Source of the DNA: JBDSKH01 sp035556655
GTDB taxonomy: Bacteria; Actinomycetota; Actinomycetes; Actinomycetales; Microbacteriaceae
Length of the DNA: 64,000 bases
Reading direction: 5' to 3'
NCBI GenBank assembly: GCA_035556655.1
Contig: DATMFW010000069.1
Location: forward strand, 33,044 to 97,043
Shown: in pieces, positions 32,663-45,476 of the stretch
How the letters are laid out: the number at the start of each line of letters is the position of its first letter
Position numbering within the stretch: position 1 is the stretch's first letter
Program-made: the position numbers and the translations under genes
The notes under the pieces: model-generated
Told to the model about the DNA's origin: nothing
Seen by the model: only the letters and a program-made list of their open reading frames with translations
Databases searched by the model: none

Positions 32663-33157
32663 CTAGATGCCGCCCTTCGCGGCGGCCTTCTTGACCTCGG
32701 GCGCGAAGAACGTGCCCGCGTTGAGGGCCTTCTGAAGCGCCTTGACCGAGTTCGGCCCGAACACCCCGTCGGCGGTGACGCCGAGGTACTTCTGGAGGGC
32801 CTTGTTGCTCTCGGTTCCGAACAGGCCGTCGGCCTTGACGCCGAGCTTCTTCTGCAGGGCCTTGGCGTCGGTGTTGTTGATCCAGTCGCCGCCGACCTTG
32901 GTGCCGAGGACGGTCTGGATGGCGGCGGTCGTCGCCGCACCCCACTTGCCGTCGACCTTGAGGTTCGCCTTGATCGTGGCCGCGTCCTTTGCCTTCTTCG
33001 CGTCGAGGGCCGCCTTGGCCTTCTTGGCGGCGTCGGCCGCTTCGCGCTCGGCCTTCAGCTTGGCCGTCTCGGCCGCAGTCGGCTTGGCGGCCTCCTTCGG
33101 CTTGTCCTTGTCCTTCTTCTTGAACAGGTCTCCGAACAGACCCCGCGTTTCAGCCAT
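32663..33157 (-). CDS. Peptidoglycan-binding-domain repeat protein without signal peptide
   Basis: 164 aa from ATG 33157 (AAGGAGC ribosome site). A Lys/Ala-rich, highly charged N-terminus (FKKKDKDKPKEAAKP and a helical KKAKAALDAKKAKD stretch) precedes PG_binding_1-like repeats: VDGKWGAATTAAIQTVLG, KADGLFGTESNKALQKYL and TADGVFGPNSVKALQKAL. Such domains normally act outside the cell, yet no signal peptide or membrane helix is visible, so the location is puzzling. Alone between two terminator-like regions. Confidence 0.82.
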   Translation of the reverse strand: MAETRGLFGDLFKKKDKDKPKEAAKPTAAETAKLKAEREAADAAKKAKAALDAKKAKDAATIKANLKVDGKWGAATTAAIQTVLGTKVGGDWINNTDAKALQKKLGVKADGLFGTESNKALQKYLGVTADGVFGPNSVKALQKALNAGTFFAPEVKKAAAKGGI

Positions 33158-33223
33158 GGTGGCTCCTTTCGAACGTCGACCCATACGGTATCAGCGTTCA
33201 GGGGGCGTCCGGGAGGCGGGGAG

Positions 33224-35379
33224 CTAGCCCTCAGGTGAACCCTTCAGCCAGAGCGCAGCCAGCGGCGGCAGCGTGATCTCGGCCGACGCGGGTCGCCCCT
33301 GCCACGGCTCGCCGGTGGCGCGCACCCCGCCGAGGTTGCCGACGCCGGATCCGCCGAACTCGGCGGCGTCGGAGTTGAGGACCTCGCTCCAGGTGCCGGC
33401 GTAGGGAAGCCCCACCCGGTACGGCCCCACCGGGTTGCCCCCGAAGTTGGCGATGCAGGCGAGCGCCTCGCCCTCGCGTGACCAGCGCAGGAACGCCACC
33501 ACGTTGTTGCCGGGGTCGGTGGTCAGCAGTTCGAACCCGCGCTCGGTGTTGTCCTGCTGCCAGAGCGCCGGCTCGGCGGCGTAGACAGCGTTCAGCTGCC
33601 CGACGAGGCGCTGCAGGCCCTGATGCGCCGGCTGGTCGAGGATCCACCAGTCGAGCGAGCGCTCCTCGCTCCACTCCGAGGGCTGGCCGAACTCCGACCC
33701 CATGAACAGCAACTGCTTGCCCGGGTGCGCCCACATGAACGACAGGTACACCCGGGTGTTGGCGAGCTTCTGCCACTGATCGCCCGGCATCTTGTGCAGC
33801 AGCGACCCCTTGCCGTGCACGACCTCGTCGTGGCTGATCGGCAGCAGGAAGTTCTCGCTGAAGGCGTACACGAACGAGAAGGTGATGTCGTCGTGGTGGT
33901 GGCTTCGCCACATCGGGTCCTGGTGGATGTACTGCAGCGAGTCGTGCATCCAGCCCATGTTCCACTTCAGGCCGAAGCCGAGTCCGTCCGCGCTGGAGGG
34001 GCGGGTCACCCCGGGGAAGGACGTCGACTCCTCGGCGATCATCACGATGCCGGGATTGCGCTTGTACGCCGTGGCGTTGGTCTCCTGCAGGAACGCGATC
34101 GCCTCGAGGTTCTCGCGCCCGCCGTGGCGGTTGGGCAGCCACTCGCCGGCCTTGCGCGAGTAGTCCAGATAGATCATCGAGGCCACCGCGTCGACCCGCA
34201 GCCCGTCGATGTGGAACTCCTCGAGCCAGTACAGGGCGTTCGCGACCAGGAAGTTGCGTACCTGCGAGTCGCCGTAGTTGAAGATCAGGGTGCCCCAGTC
34301 CTGGTGCTCGCCCAGCCGCGGATCGGAGTGCTCGTACAGCGGTTCGCCGTCGAAGCGGGCCAGCGCCCACTCGTCCTTGGGGAAGTGCCCGGGCACCCAG
34401 TCCATGATCACGCCGATGCCGGCGCCGTGCAGCCGGTCGATGAGGTACTTCAGATCGTCGGGGTGCCCGAACCGGCTGGTCGGGGCGTAGTACCCGGTCA
34501 CCTGGTACCCCCACGAGGGCCCGTAGGGGTGCTCGGCGAGAGGCAGGAACTCCACGTGGGTGAACCCGAGCTCGCGCACGTAGGCGATCAGCTCGTCGGC
34601 GAGCTCGCGATACGACAGACCCTGGCGCCACGACCCCACGTGAAGCTCGTAGACCGACATCGCGCTGTCGTGCGGGTCGCGCGCGGCGCGGGCCCGCATC
34701 CAGTCGCCGTCGTTCCATTCGTGGCGCGATTCCCCGACGACGGATGCGGTGTCCGGCGGGATCTGCGTGAAGCGCGCCATCGGATCGGCGCGCGTCACCC
34801 ACGATCCCTGCGGGGTGAGCAGCTCGAACTTGTAGGTGGTGCCGGCTTCGAGGCCGGGAACGAAGAGCTCCCACACGCCGTTGTCGTCGAGCCGGCGCAT
34901 GGCGTGGCGCACGCCGTCCCAGGAGTTGAAGTCCCCGACCACCCGCACCGCCTGCGCGTGCGGGGCCCACACCGAGAAGCTCGTGCCGGCGACCCCCTCG
35001 TGTGGCCGCACGTGGGCGCCCAGCACGTGCCAGAGCTGTTCGTGCCTGCCCTCGCCCCAGAGGTGCAGGTCGATCTCGCCGACCGTCGGCACGAAGCGGT
35101 ACGGGTCGCCCGCGCGGTGCGGGGGAGCGCCGTCGTAGGTCGCCTCGAGCTCGTACGCCTGACCGGGGCCGGGTGCGGTGCCCTCCCAGAGCCCGCGGTC
35201 GACATGTTCGAGCGCGATGCGCGTGCCGTCGGCGCGCACGGCGGTGACCGTGGCGGCGAGCGGGCGCACCGCCCGGATCACCCAGTCGCGGCCCGAGGGG
35301 TGCTGCCCGAGCGCGTCGTGCGGGCGCGGATGCCTGCCCTCGACGAGGGCGGCGATGTGATCGGGATGCAGGGCGGTCG

Positions 35380-35383
<4 letters not shown>
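33224..35383 (-). CDS. glgB: 1,4-alpha-glucan branching enzyme
   Basis: 719 aa. Introduces alpha-1,6 branches in glycogen. N-terminal carbohydrate modules (1-220) precede the GH13 barrel with EFLPLAEHPYGPSWGYQVTG, the nucleophile Asp in IDGLRVDAVASMIYLDYSR, the acid Glu in MIAEESTSFPGVT and LPISHDEVVHGKGSL. It overlaps glgE by four nt, so the two are co-translated, the arrangement of the GlgE alpha-glucan pathway. Confidence 0.97.
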
Positions 35384-37359
<1,976 letters not shown>

Positions 37360-37806
37360 CTCCCCGACGCTAGCGCGTCGCCCGACCCGCCCACCATGAG
37401 CGCTCCGACCTCCAAGGAGGCTCGGAGGCGGGGGTCCCGGGGCGTCCCCCGAAATGCCCGCCGAATGGAGGACAGGCGGGGTACAGAGGACATCTGTACC
37501 CCGGTCTGCAACGGGTTAAAGCGAGGGTCATTCCGCGCATTTCGGAAAATCCCTGCTCAGAACACTATTCCCGCCGATATGCCCCCACAAGGGTGGGCAC
37601 CCGGAGTGGGGCACGGCGTCCCCTTTGTCCGCACTATGGGGGACCGTAAGGTTTATTGAGCAGGGGATCAACACGAACCCTGTCACCCGAAACCCAAACC
37701 CGAACTCAACCCGAACGCCTCAGCGTCGGCGGCCGGACCGATCACCCTGGTCCCGCCGGCCGCCGGCAGGCGGGCATCGCGAGATGCCGAAGAAAGGAAC
37801 ACCGAA
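37360..37806. promoter_or_regulatory. 447-bp divergent control region, glgE / SipW-type cluster
   Basis: No gene is apparent. It holds the leaderless glgE promoter at its left edge and a 10-bp perfect dyad, GGGGTACAGA (37478-37487) and TCTGTACCCC (37493-37502), with a 5-nt spacer. There is also a less GC-rich stretch (37540-37575) and a GTCCCC...GGGGGAC inverted pair (around 37620-37645) just before TAAGGTTTATTG. The plus-strand gene has a GAAAGGA ribosome site at 37793-37799. The long region and dyads suggest a regulated promoter. Confidence 0.5.
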
Positions 37807-38325
37807 ATGAACAAGCTCGTCAAGGGAGCCATCGCCGGTGCCGCCGGCATCGCCCTCCTCATGGGAGGCGCGGGCTCGCTCGCCCTCTGGAACGACTCGG
37901 CCTCCATCACGGACGCGTCGATCTCCTCCGGTCAGCTCTCGATCTCGGCGACCGCCGGGTCGTGGACCGGCAACCCGGCACTCATGGTCCCCGGTGACAC
38001 CGCGACCTACACCTCGACCGTGACCATCACGGCCAAGGGCACCAACCTGAAGTCGACGCTGTCGATCGACCCCGCGTCGATCACCGGCACCGCCGCGCTG
38101 AAGTCGGCCCTCGTGACCAGCTTCACCCTCGGCACCGTCACGGGCGGAACCCTGACCGCCGCCGGCGCCAACCAGTACGAGGTCGTCGCGACCGCCCCGA
38201 CCGGCGTCGTCACCGTCCCGGTGACCGTCACCGTGTCGCTGCCGTCGAGCGTCACCGGCACCACCGCCCAGAGCGGCACGGTCAGCCTGAACGACATCGC
38301 GTTCAAGCTCGACCAGCACCTCTGA
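37807..38325 (+). CDS. SipW/TasA-type exported subunit 1
   Basis: 172 aa. The signal region (KLVKGAIAGAAGIALLMGGA) runs into SLALWNDSASITDASISSGQ, the alternate signal-peptide pattern (x-LW-x-D/T) of SipW-dependent TasA-like proteins. The remaining ~125 residues are Thr/Ser/Val-rich beta-strand sequence (YTSTVTITAKGTNLKSTLSI) with no Cys. TasA-family proteins polymerise into matrix fibres. First of five genes; followed by a hairpin, so probably the most abundant product. Confidence 0.85.
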   Translation: MNKLVKGAIAGAAGIALLMGGAGSLALWNDSASITDASISSGQLSISATAGSWTGNPALMVPGDTATYTSTVTITAKGTNLKSTLSIDPASITGTAALKSALVTSFTLGTVTGGTLTAAGANQYEVVATAPTGVVTVPVTVTVSLPSSVTGTTAQSGTVSLNDIAFKLDQHL

Positions 38326-38339
38326 GCCTGACCCGAAGA

Positions 38340-38382
38340 CGGGTGCCCCGCTCCCTCCGGGGCGGGGCACCCGCACTCTTTT
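38340..38382 (+). terminator. Hairpin attenuator inside the SipW-type cluster
   Basis: Arms CGGGTGCCCCGC (38340-38351) and GCGGGGCACCCG (38362-38373) are perfectly complementary over 12 bp and are followed by CACTCTTTT (38374-38382). It lies 15 nt after the subunit-1 stop and before a strong GAGGAGG ribosome site for subunit 2, consistent with partial termination. Confidence 0.75.
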
Positions 38383-38412
38383 CCACCCGCACCGAGGAGG
38401 TGACGTCGCACG

Positions 38413-38958
38413 ATGTTCCGGACCCGTTCCGCCCGGCACCGCAAGAGCCGCTTCGGCGTCCGCGCCGCGCTCGCCACCAGCGCCGCCGTCCTCGCCGGTG
38501 TGCTCCTCGCCGTCGCCGGCACCGCGGGCAGCTACGCCCTCTGGAACACCACCGCTCCGATCACCGACGCCACCATCACCTCCGGCAGCCTCGCCATCAC
38601 CGTCAAGTACGGCTCCGGCGCCGCCGGCAGCAGCGTCAGCCTCCCGGCCGCCACCGGCCTCCTGCCCGGCGACTACGTCAACCAGGAGGTCACCGTCGCC
38701 AACACCGGCAGCATCCCCGCGACGCTGTCGGTGAAGCTCGGCGCCACCGTGCCGTACGAGATCCGCGTCGCCGCCGGCGCCTGCCCCGCAGGAGTGCTCT
38801 CCGGCGCGGCGCTCACCACCACCGCCGTCAGCTACGGCACGATGCCGGCGAATGTCAGTTCCGTCGCCTGCGTGCAGGTGCTGCTGCCCGCGTCGGCCGC
38901 CGCGAGCGTCCAGGGCACCGCCTCGCCGTTCACCATCACGATCACGGCGGCTCAGTGA
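38413..38958 (+). CDS. SipW/TasA-type exported subunit 2
   Basis: 181 aa. A long basic n-region (FRTRSARHRKSRFGVRAA), hydrophobic helix (ATSAAVLAGVLLAVAGTA) and SYALWNTTAPITDATITSGS match subunit 1 at the cleavage-site pattern. The body is predicted beta with LLPGDYVNQEVTVANTGSIP, typical of TasA-like jelly rolls, and contains two Cys that could form a disulfide. Paralogous to the genes before and after. Overlaps subunit 3 by one base. Confidence 0.85.
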   Translation: MFRTRSARHRKSRFGVRAALATSAAVLAGVLLAVAGTAGSYALWNTTAPITDATITSGSLAITVKYGSGAAGSSVSLPAATGLLPGDYVNQEVTVANTGSIPATLSVKLGATVPYEIRVAAGACPAGVLSGAALTTTAVSYGTMPANVSSVACVQVLLPASAAASVQGTASPFTITITAAQ

Positions 38959-40336
38959 TGGCGCGTCGCCACCTCCTCCGCGGCCTGATCGCCGCGGCCG
39001 TCGTGACCCTGCTCGGAGTCGGCGCGGGCGCCGGCTTCGCCGCCTGGTCCGGCACCGCCACCGTCACCGGCAGCGCGAGCGCCGCCCAGCTGGCCGTCAC
39101 CACCACCAACTTCACCAGCGCCGCCTACACGTTCGGCAACGAGACCCTCACCACCACCGGGAGCGTCTCGGTCAGCAACACCACGACCACCACGAGCACG
39201 CGTGTGCCCGCGCTGACCCTCGCCTTCTCGCGGGACTCCGGTGCCTCCGCCCTGGCGCAGAAGGTCGCGCTGACCGTCTGGTACCAGGCGAGCGGCACCT
39301 GCACGACCTCGACCTCCGTCGGCGCCGGCGCCGTGACCGGCACCTGGGCGAGCTTCGCCGGTCTCAGCACGACGCTGGCCAAGGGCGCGACCGCGACCTA
39401 CTGCATCCGCAGCACCATCGCGGACCGGCAGGATGTCGCCCTCGCCGGCGGCACCCAGAGCTTCGTGCCCAAGGTCACCGCGACCCTCTCCGTCGGATCG
39501 TTCACCGGTGCCGCGACCGCGACGGCCACGGCCGGCCAGGTGACGCGCTACATCTACCCGGCCGCCAGCCTGTCGACGACGACCTGGTACATGGTCAAGT
39601 CCTCCGGGCAGTGCATGGACGTCTCCGGCGGCGGCACCAGCGCCTCCGGAACCGCCGTCATCTCCTACCCCTGCAAGACCAGCGACACCACCAACCAGGA
39701 GTGGCTGTTCACCGCCGATGGCAGCACCGGGTACTACGACCTCACCCCGCGCAGCGGCACGTCGACGAACGTGCGTGCCGACATCAACGGCGCGACGAGC
39801 GCCGGCGCGGCCGTCACGGTCCGTACGGACGGCTCGTCGGCCGGGCAGCTCTGGCAGCCGCAGCTGGTCTCGACCGGCGTCTACCAGTTCGTCAACAAGC
39901 TCACCGGCATGTGCCTGACCTCGACCGCCACCAGCTCGGGCGCGGTCACCCAGGCGGTCTGCTCGGGCGCCGGCACCCAGCAGCACACCCTGACCTCGAC
40001 CGGCAGCACCGCTCCCGCCCTGCAGAACCTGCAGTGCATGGACGGCAGCTACTCCACCACGGCGGGCATCCACTGGACCACCGCCAGCAACGGCGGCTAC
40101 CTGGCCCAGGCCCAGCGCACCGCCAACGGCACCTGGTCGACCGTCTCGTCCACCTCGGGCCAGTGGGCCGACAACGTCCAGGTCACGGCCGGCACCCTGC
40201 CCTCCGGCACGACGATGATCAACTGGGGCAACGGCACCTACCCGGTCCGCATCCTCGACGGATCCGGTTCCGTCGTCGGCACCAGCAGCCTCACGGTGTA
40301 CACCTCGGCGTGGGGCGCCCGATACGTGAGGTGCAC

Positions 40337-40340
<4 letters not shown>
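38958..40340 (+). CDS. SipW/TasA-type exported protein with ricin-B lectin domain
   Basis: 460 aa. Signal region HLLRGLIAAAVVTLLGVGAG followed by GFAAWSGTATVTGSASAAQL, a divergent form of the SipW pattern. Residues ~35-200 are TasA-like beta sequence. Residues ~205-345 are a beta-trefoil lectin: SGQCMDVSGGGTSASGTAVI, TNQEWLF and GQLWQPQLV carry the Q-x-W and C-x-D elements. Residues ~355-460 are a separate all-beta tail rich in Gly, Thr and Trp. A carbohydrate-binding tip or anchor of a fibre is inferred. Confidence 0.82.
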
Positions 40341-41329
<989 letters not shown>

Positions 41330-42029
41330 GCCTGGGGCTCAGCGCGGGCCTGCTCGCCTTCGTCGCCCTGATCGCCGCTCTCGTGGTCGTGGTGCCTGCG
41401 GCGACCGGCTCGACGCCGTACACGATCCTGACCACCTCGATGGAACCCGGCATGCCGCCCGGAACCCTCATCATCGTCAAGCCGGCCGACCCGCAGACGA
41501 TCCAGATCGGCGACATCGTCACCTACCAGATCCGCTCCGGCGAGCCCGAGGTGATCACCCACCGCGTCGTCCAGATCGTGCAGTCGACCATCGACGGCGA
41601 GCGCCGCTTCATCACCCAGGGCGACAACAACGGATCGCCGGACCCCGAGATCAAGCCCGGGCAGATCCGCGGCGTCGTCTGGTACGCCGTTCCCTGGATC
41701 GGCTACGTGAACAACATGGTGAACGGGGATGCGCGCGGTGTCATCGTCCCGGCCATCGCCATCCTGCTGTTCGGCTACGCCGGCTGGATGGTGGTGGGCG
41801 CCATCCGCGGACGCGCCCGCAAGCGCCGCGCCGCCGAGCGTGCGGCCGAGCGCGCGGAACTCCAGGAGCGCGAGGCGCGCCTGGCCCGGATCGCCGCGCT
41901 CGAGGCCGAGCAGATCGCCCAGCAGGCCGGGTACCCGGCCCCGCAGCAGGTCGCGGCGCCGCCCTACGACCCCTGGGCCCCGCCCCGCCCGTAACCCGCG
42001 CGACATGCGGCTGACCTAGGCTGGTGCGG

Positions 42030-44591
42030 GTGAAAGCGATCCGCCGGTTCACCGTCCGCACGGTCCTGCCCGAATCGCTCGGCGCCCTCGAAGAGCTGGC
42101 GGCGAACCTCCGGTGGTCGTGGCACCAGCCCACGCTCGACCTGTTCCGCGACATCGCCCCCGAGCTGTGGGACGAGCAGGGCAAGGACCCGATCGGGCTG
42201 CTCGGGGAGGTACCGCCGTCCCGGTTGGCCGAGCTGGCATCCGACCCGGCGTTCGTGGCGCGCGCCGATGCGCTGCGCGAGGACCTCCACACCTACCTGC
42301 GCGAACCGCGCTGGTACCAGCAGCAGCCGGGCGAACTGCCCGGCACCATCGCCTACTTCTCGCCAGAGTTCGGCATCGCCGCGGCGCTTCCGCAGTACTC
42401 CGGCGGCCTGGGGATCCTCGCCGGGGACCACCTGAAGTCGGCCTCCGACCTGGGCGTGCCGATCGTCGGCGTCGGACTGTTCTACCGGGCCGGGTACTTC
42501 CGCCAGGCGATCTCGCGCGACGGGTGGCAGGAGGAGAGCTACCCCGTGCTCGACCCCGACGGCCTGCCGATGCGGGTGCTGCGCGAGGCAGACGGGACCC
42601 CGGCGAGCGTGGAACTCGCGCTGCCCGGCGGCGAGTCGCTCAGCGCGCGCATCTGGCAGCTCAGCGTCGGCCGGGTCCCCCTGCTGCTGCTCGACACCGA
42701 CGTGCCCGAGAACTCCGAGGCGCTGCGCGGAGTCACCGACCGGCTCTACGGCGGCGGCGGCGAGCACCGGCTGCTGCAGGAGCTGCTGCTCGGCATCGGC
42801 GGTTCGCGCGCCGTCAAAACCTACACGCGCATCGCCGACGTGCCCGCGGCGGGGGTCTTCCACACCAACGAAGGTCACGCCGGATTCCAGGGCCTGGACC
42901 GCATCAGCGACCTGATCGCCGCGGGGCTGGGTTTCGCCGAGGCGCTCGAGGCCGTCCGTGCCGGGACGGTCTTCACCACGCACACCCCCGTCCCGGCCGG
43001 GATCGACCGGTTCGACGCCACGCTCATCGAGCGCTACTTCGCCACCGACCTGCTGCCCGGAGTCGCCGTCGCCGACGTCCTCGCGCTCGGCACCGAGGAC
43101 TACGCCGGGGGCGACTCCGCGGTGTTCAACATGGCGGTCATGGGGCTGAGGCTCGCCCAGCGCGCCAACGGCGTCTCGCAGCTGCACGGCGAGGTGAGCC
43201 GCGAGATGTTCGGCGAGCTCTGGCCCGGGTTCGATGCCGCCGACGTGCCGATCACCTCGGTCACCAACGGCGTGCACGCCCCGACCTGGACCGATCCGCA
43301 GGTGCGCGAACTCGCGGAATCCCGGCTCGGCACCGGCGACACCACCGCCGCCGACTGGGCGGGCGCCGGGGTGACCGACGCCGAGCTCTGGTCCCTGCGC
43401 GGGCGGCTGCGTCAGCAACTGGTCACCGACGCCCGCGCCCGGGTGTCGGCCGCCTGGGCCGAGAACAACCCGGGGGTCTCCGACCCCGCCTGGTTCCGGG
43501 GGCTGCTGGATCCCGAGGTCCTCACCATCGGCTTCGCGAGGCGGGTGCCCACCTACAAGAGGCTGACCCTGATGCTGCACGACCCGGAGCGCCTGCGGGC
43601 GCTGCTCACGCATCCGGAGCGCCCCGTGCAGCTGGTCATCGCCGGAAAGTCCCACCCGGCCGACGAGCAGGGCAAGCAGCTGATCCAGAAGCTCGTGGAG
43701 TTCTCGCAGGAGCCCGATGTGCGCCAGCGCATCGTGTTCCTGCCCAACTACGACATCGGCATGGCCCAGTTGCTCTACCCCGGCACCGACATCTGGCTGA
43801 ACAACCCGCTGCGTCCGCTCGAGGCGTGCGGGACGTCGGGCATGAAGGCCGCGCTCAACGGGTCGCTGAACCTGTCGATCCTCGACGGATGGTGGGCGGA
43901 GTACTTCGACGACCACAACGGCTGGGCGATCCCGTCGGCCGACAGCGCCGGCGATGCCGCCGAGCGCGACGCCCTCGAGGCGGCGTCGATGTACGACCTC
44001 ATCGAGCACCAGATCGCGCCGCGCTTCTATGAGGAGCGCGGCGCCGACGGCGTCCCGGCCCGCTGGGTCGCCGACATCCGGCACACGCTGGCCACGCTGA
44101 GCCCCGAGCTCTCGGCGGACCGCATGGTGCGCGAGTACGTCGAGCGGCTCTACCTGCCGGCCGCGCACGCCGGTGCCGCGGCCGCCGCCGAGTCGTACCG
44201 GCCGGCGCGGGAGCTCGCCGCCTGGAAGCAGCGCGTGCGGGACGCCTGGCCCGCGGTGCACGTCGCGCATGTCGAATCGGGCGGGGTGGATGCCACCCCG
44301 CAGGTGGGCGAGGAGCTGCACGTCCGGGCGTTCGTCGAGCTCGGCGAGCTCGCGCCGGAGGACGTCGCCGTCGAACTCGTGCACGGACGCGCGCGGGCAG
44401 GAGACGCGCTGAGCGACGTCGTGCACGTGCCGCTGACCCTGGAGTCGCGGGAGCTCGGCCACCCGGCGGTGTTCGCCGGATCGGTCGCCTTCGACCGGGC
44501 CGGCAGTTTCGGCTACACCGTGCGGGTCGTCCCGGCGCACCCGGCGCTGGCCTCGCCGGCCGAGCTCGGGCTGGTGGCGGTTCCCGTCTAG
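42030..44591 (+). CDS. glgP: Alpha-glucan (glycogen) phosphorylase
   Basis: 853 aa. Releases glucose-1-phosphate from alpha-1,4-glucans. N-terminal DUF3417-like segment (LGALEELAANLRWSWHQPTL), then FSPEFGIAAALPQYSGGLGI, FHTNEGHAGF and the PLP-Lys motif LEACGTSGMKAALNGSLNLS. This is the short non-allosteric actinobacterial type. GTG 42030 has TAGGCT (42017-42022) seven nt upstream; GTG 42024 is an alternative. Its 3' end overlaps a convergent gene by four nt. Confidence 0.96.
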   Translation: MKAIRRFTVRTVLPESLGALEELAANLRWSWHQPTLDLFRDIAPELWDEQGKDPIGLLGEVPPSRLAELASDPAFVARADALREDLHTYLREPRWYQQQPGELPGTIAYFSPEFGIAAALPQYSGGLGILAGDHLKSASDLGVPIVGVGLFYRAGYFRQAISRDGWQEESYPVLDPDGLPMRVLREADGTPASVELALPGGESLSARIWQLSVGRVPLLLLDTDVPENSEALRGVTDRLYGGGGEHRLLQELLLGIGGSRAVKTYTRIADVPAAGVFHTNEGHAGFQGLDRISDLIAAGLGFAEALEAVRAGTVFTTHTPVPAGIDRFDATLIERYFATDLLPGVAVADVLALGTEDYAGGDSAVFNMAVMGLRLAQRANGVSQLHGEVSREMFGELWPGFDAADVPITSVTNGVHAPTWTDPQVRELAESRLGTGDTTAADWAGAGVTDAELWSLRGRLRQQLVTDARARVSAAWAENNPGVSDPAWFRGLLDPEVLTIGFARRVPTYKRLTLMLHDPERLRALLTHPERPVQLVIAGKSHPADEQGKQLIQKLVEFSQEPDVRQRIVFLPNYDIGMAQLLYPGTDIWLNNPLRPLEACGTSGMKAALNGSLNLSILDGWWAEYFDDHNGWAIPSADSAGDAAERDALEAASMYDLIEHQIAPRFYEERGADGVPARWVADIRHTLATLSPELSADRMVREYVERLYLPAAHAGAAAAAESYRPARELAAWKQRVRDAWPAVHVAHVESGGVDATPQVGEELHVRAFVELGELAPEDVAVELVHGRARAGDALSDVVHVPLTLESRELGHPAVFAGSVAFDRAGSFGYTVRVVPAHPALASPAELGLVAVPV

Positions 44592-44980
44592 GGCTGCGGA
44601 GCCACCGCCAGGGTGGCGTACTGCAGCTCGGTCGTGACGCGCTCCATCAGCTCGAAGAACCACGCCCCGACCAGGTAGATGCCGACCCCCAGTGCGGCGA
44701 CGACGACGATGTTGGCCAGCCCGGTGATGAGACCCGCCACCGCGATGCCGCGGCCGGTGTTCTCGTGGCCGGCGGCGCGCAGCTTGGCGGCCTCGCGCAT
44801 CCCGACGATCGAGAACGCGGCCCCGAGCAGTCCGTTCACTCCGAGCGGGATGAGGAATCCGCTCACCGAGATGATGAGACCGAGCCAGGCGTAGGTGTTC
44901 GTCGGGGTGCGGCCGGGCGGGGCCGTGCCGAACCGGGGTGCGGTGTTCGGGGTCCAGTAGCCGGGGGTCGGCGTCGTCAT
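44588..44980 (-). CDS. DUF4190-type two-helix membrane protein
   Basis: 130 aa. A Pro/Thr-rich N-terminus (PTPGYWTPNTAPRFG) precedes helices WLGLIISVSGFLIPLGVNGL and IAVAGLITGLANIVVVAALG with an intervening AFSIVGMREAAKLRA loop, the DUF4190 pattern. Function unknown. Resembles the C-terminal half of the gene at 45477. TACGAT lies six nt before the ATG (plus 44987-44992). Confidence 0.85.
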   Translation of the reverse strand: MTTPTPGYWTPNTAPRFGTAPPGRTPTNTYAWLGLIISVSGFLIPLGVNGLLGAAFSIVGMREAAKLRAAGHENTGRGIAVAGLITGLANIVVVAALGVGIYLVGAWFFELMERVTTELQYATLAVAPQP

Positions 44981-45002
44981 GCCTGCATCGTAGGGCCGCT
45001 TC

Positions 45003-45476
45003 TCACCCGGTGGCGATGTCGGCGACGATCGCCCCCGTCACCCGGATCAGGTCGGCGGGGCCGACCTCGAGGTCGAGCCCGCGGCGTCCGCCGCTGACGT
45101 ACACGGTGTCGAACAGCTCGGCGGTCTCGTCGATCACCGTCGGATGCGCGGACTTCTGCCCGATCGGGCTGATGCCGCCGACGACGTATCCGGTGCGGCG
45201 CTGGGCGACGGCGGGGTCGGCCATGGCGGCGCGCTTTCCGCCGACGGCCGCGGCGAGGGCCTTCAGGTCGAGCTTGCCGGTGACCGGCACGATGCCGACG
45301 ACGAGGGAACCGTCGACGTCGGCGAGCAGGGTCTTGAACACCCGATCGGGGTCGAGGCCGAGGGCGCTCGCGGCCTCGAGTCCGTAGCTCGTCGTCGCCG
45401 GGTCGTGGGTGTAGGCGTGCTCGGTGAACGGGACGCCGGCGGCGCGCAGTGCGACCGTGGCGGGGGTGGCGCTCAT
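45003..45476 (-). CDS. ybaK: Cys-tRNA(Pro)/Cys-tRNA(Cys) deacylase YbaK
   Basis: 157 aa. Hydrolyses mischarged Cys-tRNA(Pro). Family motifs: FKTLLADVDGSLVVGIVPVT (catalytic-site Lys), AAMADPAVAQRRTGYVVGGI and SPIGQKSAHPTVID. The ATG at 45476 directly abuts the stop codon of the upstream gene (TAGATG), so it is translationally coupled. Confidence 0.94.
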   Translation of the reverse strand: MSATPATVALRAAGVPFTEHAYTHDPATTSYGLEAASALGLDPDRVFKTLLADVDGSLVVGIVPVTGKLDLKALAAAVGGKRAAMADPAVAQRRTGYVVGGISPIGQKSAHPTVIDETAELFDTVYVSGGRRGLDLEVGPADLIRVTGAIVADIATG

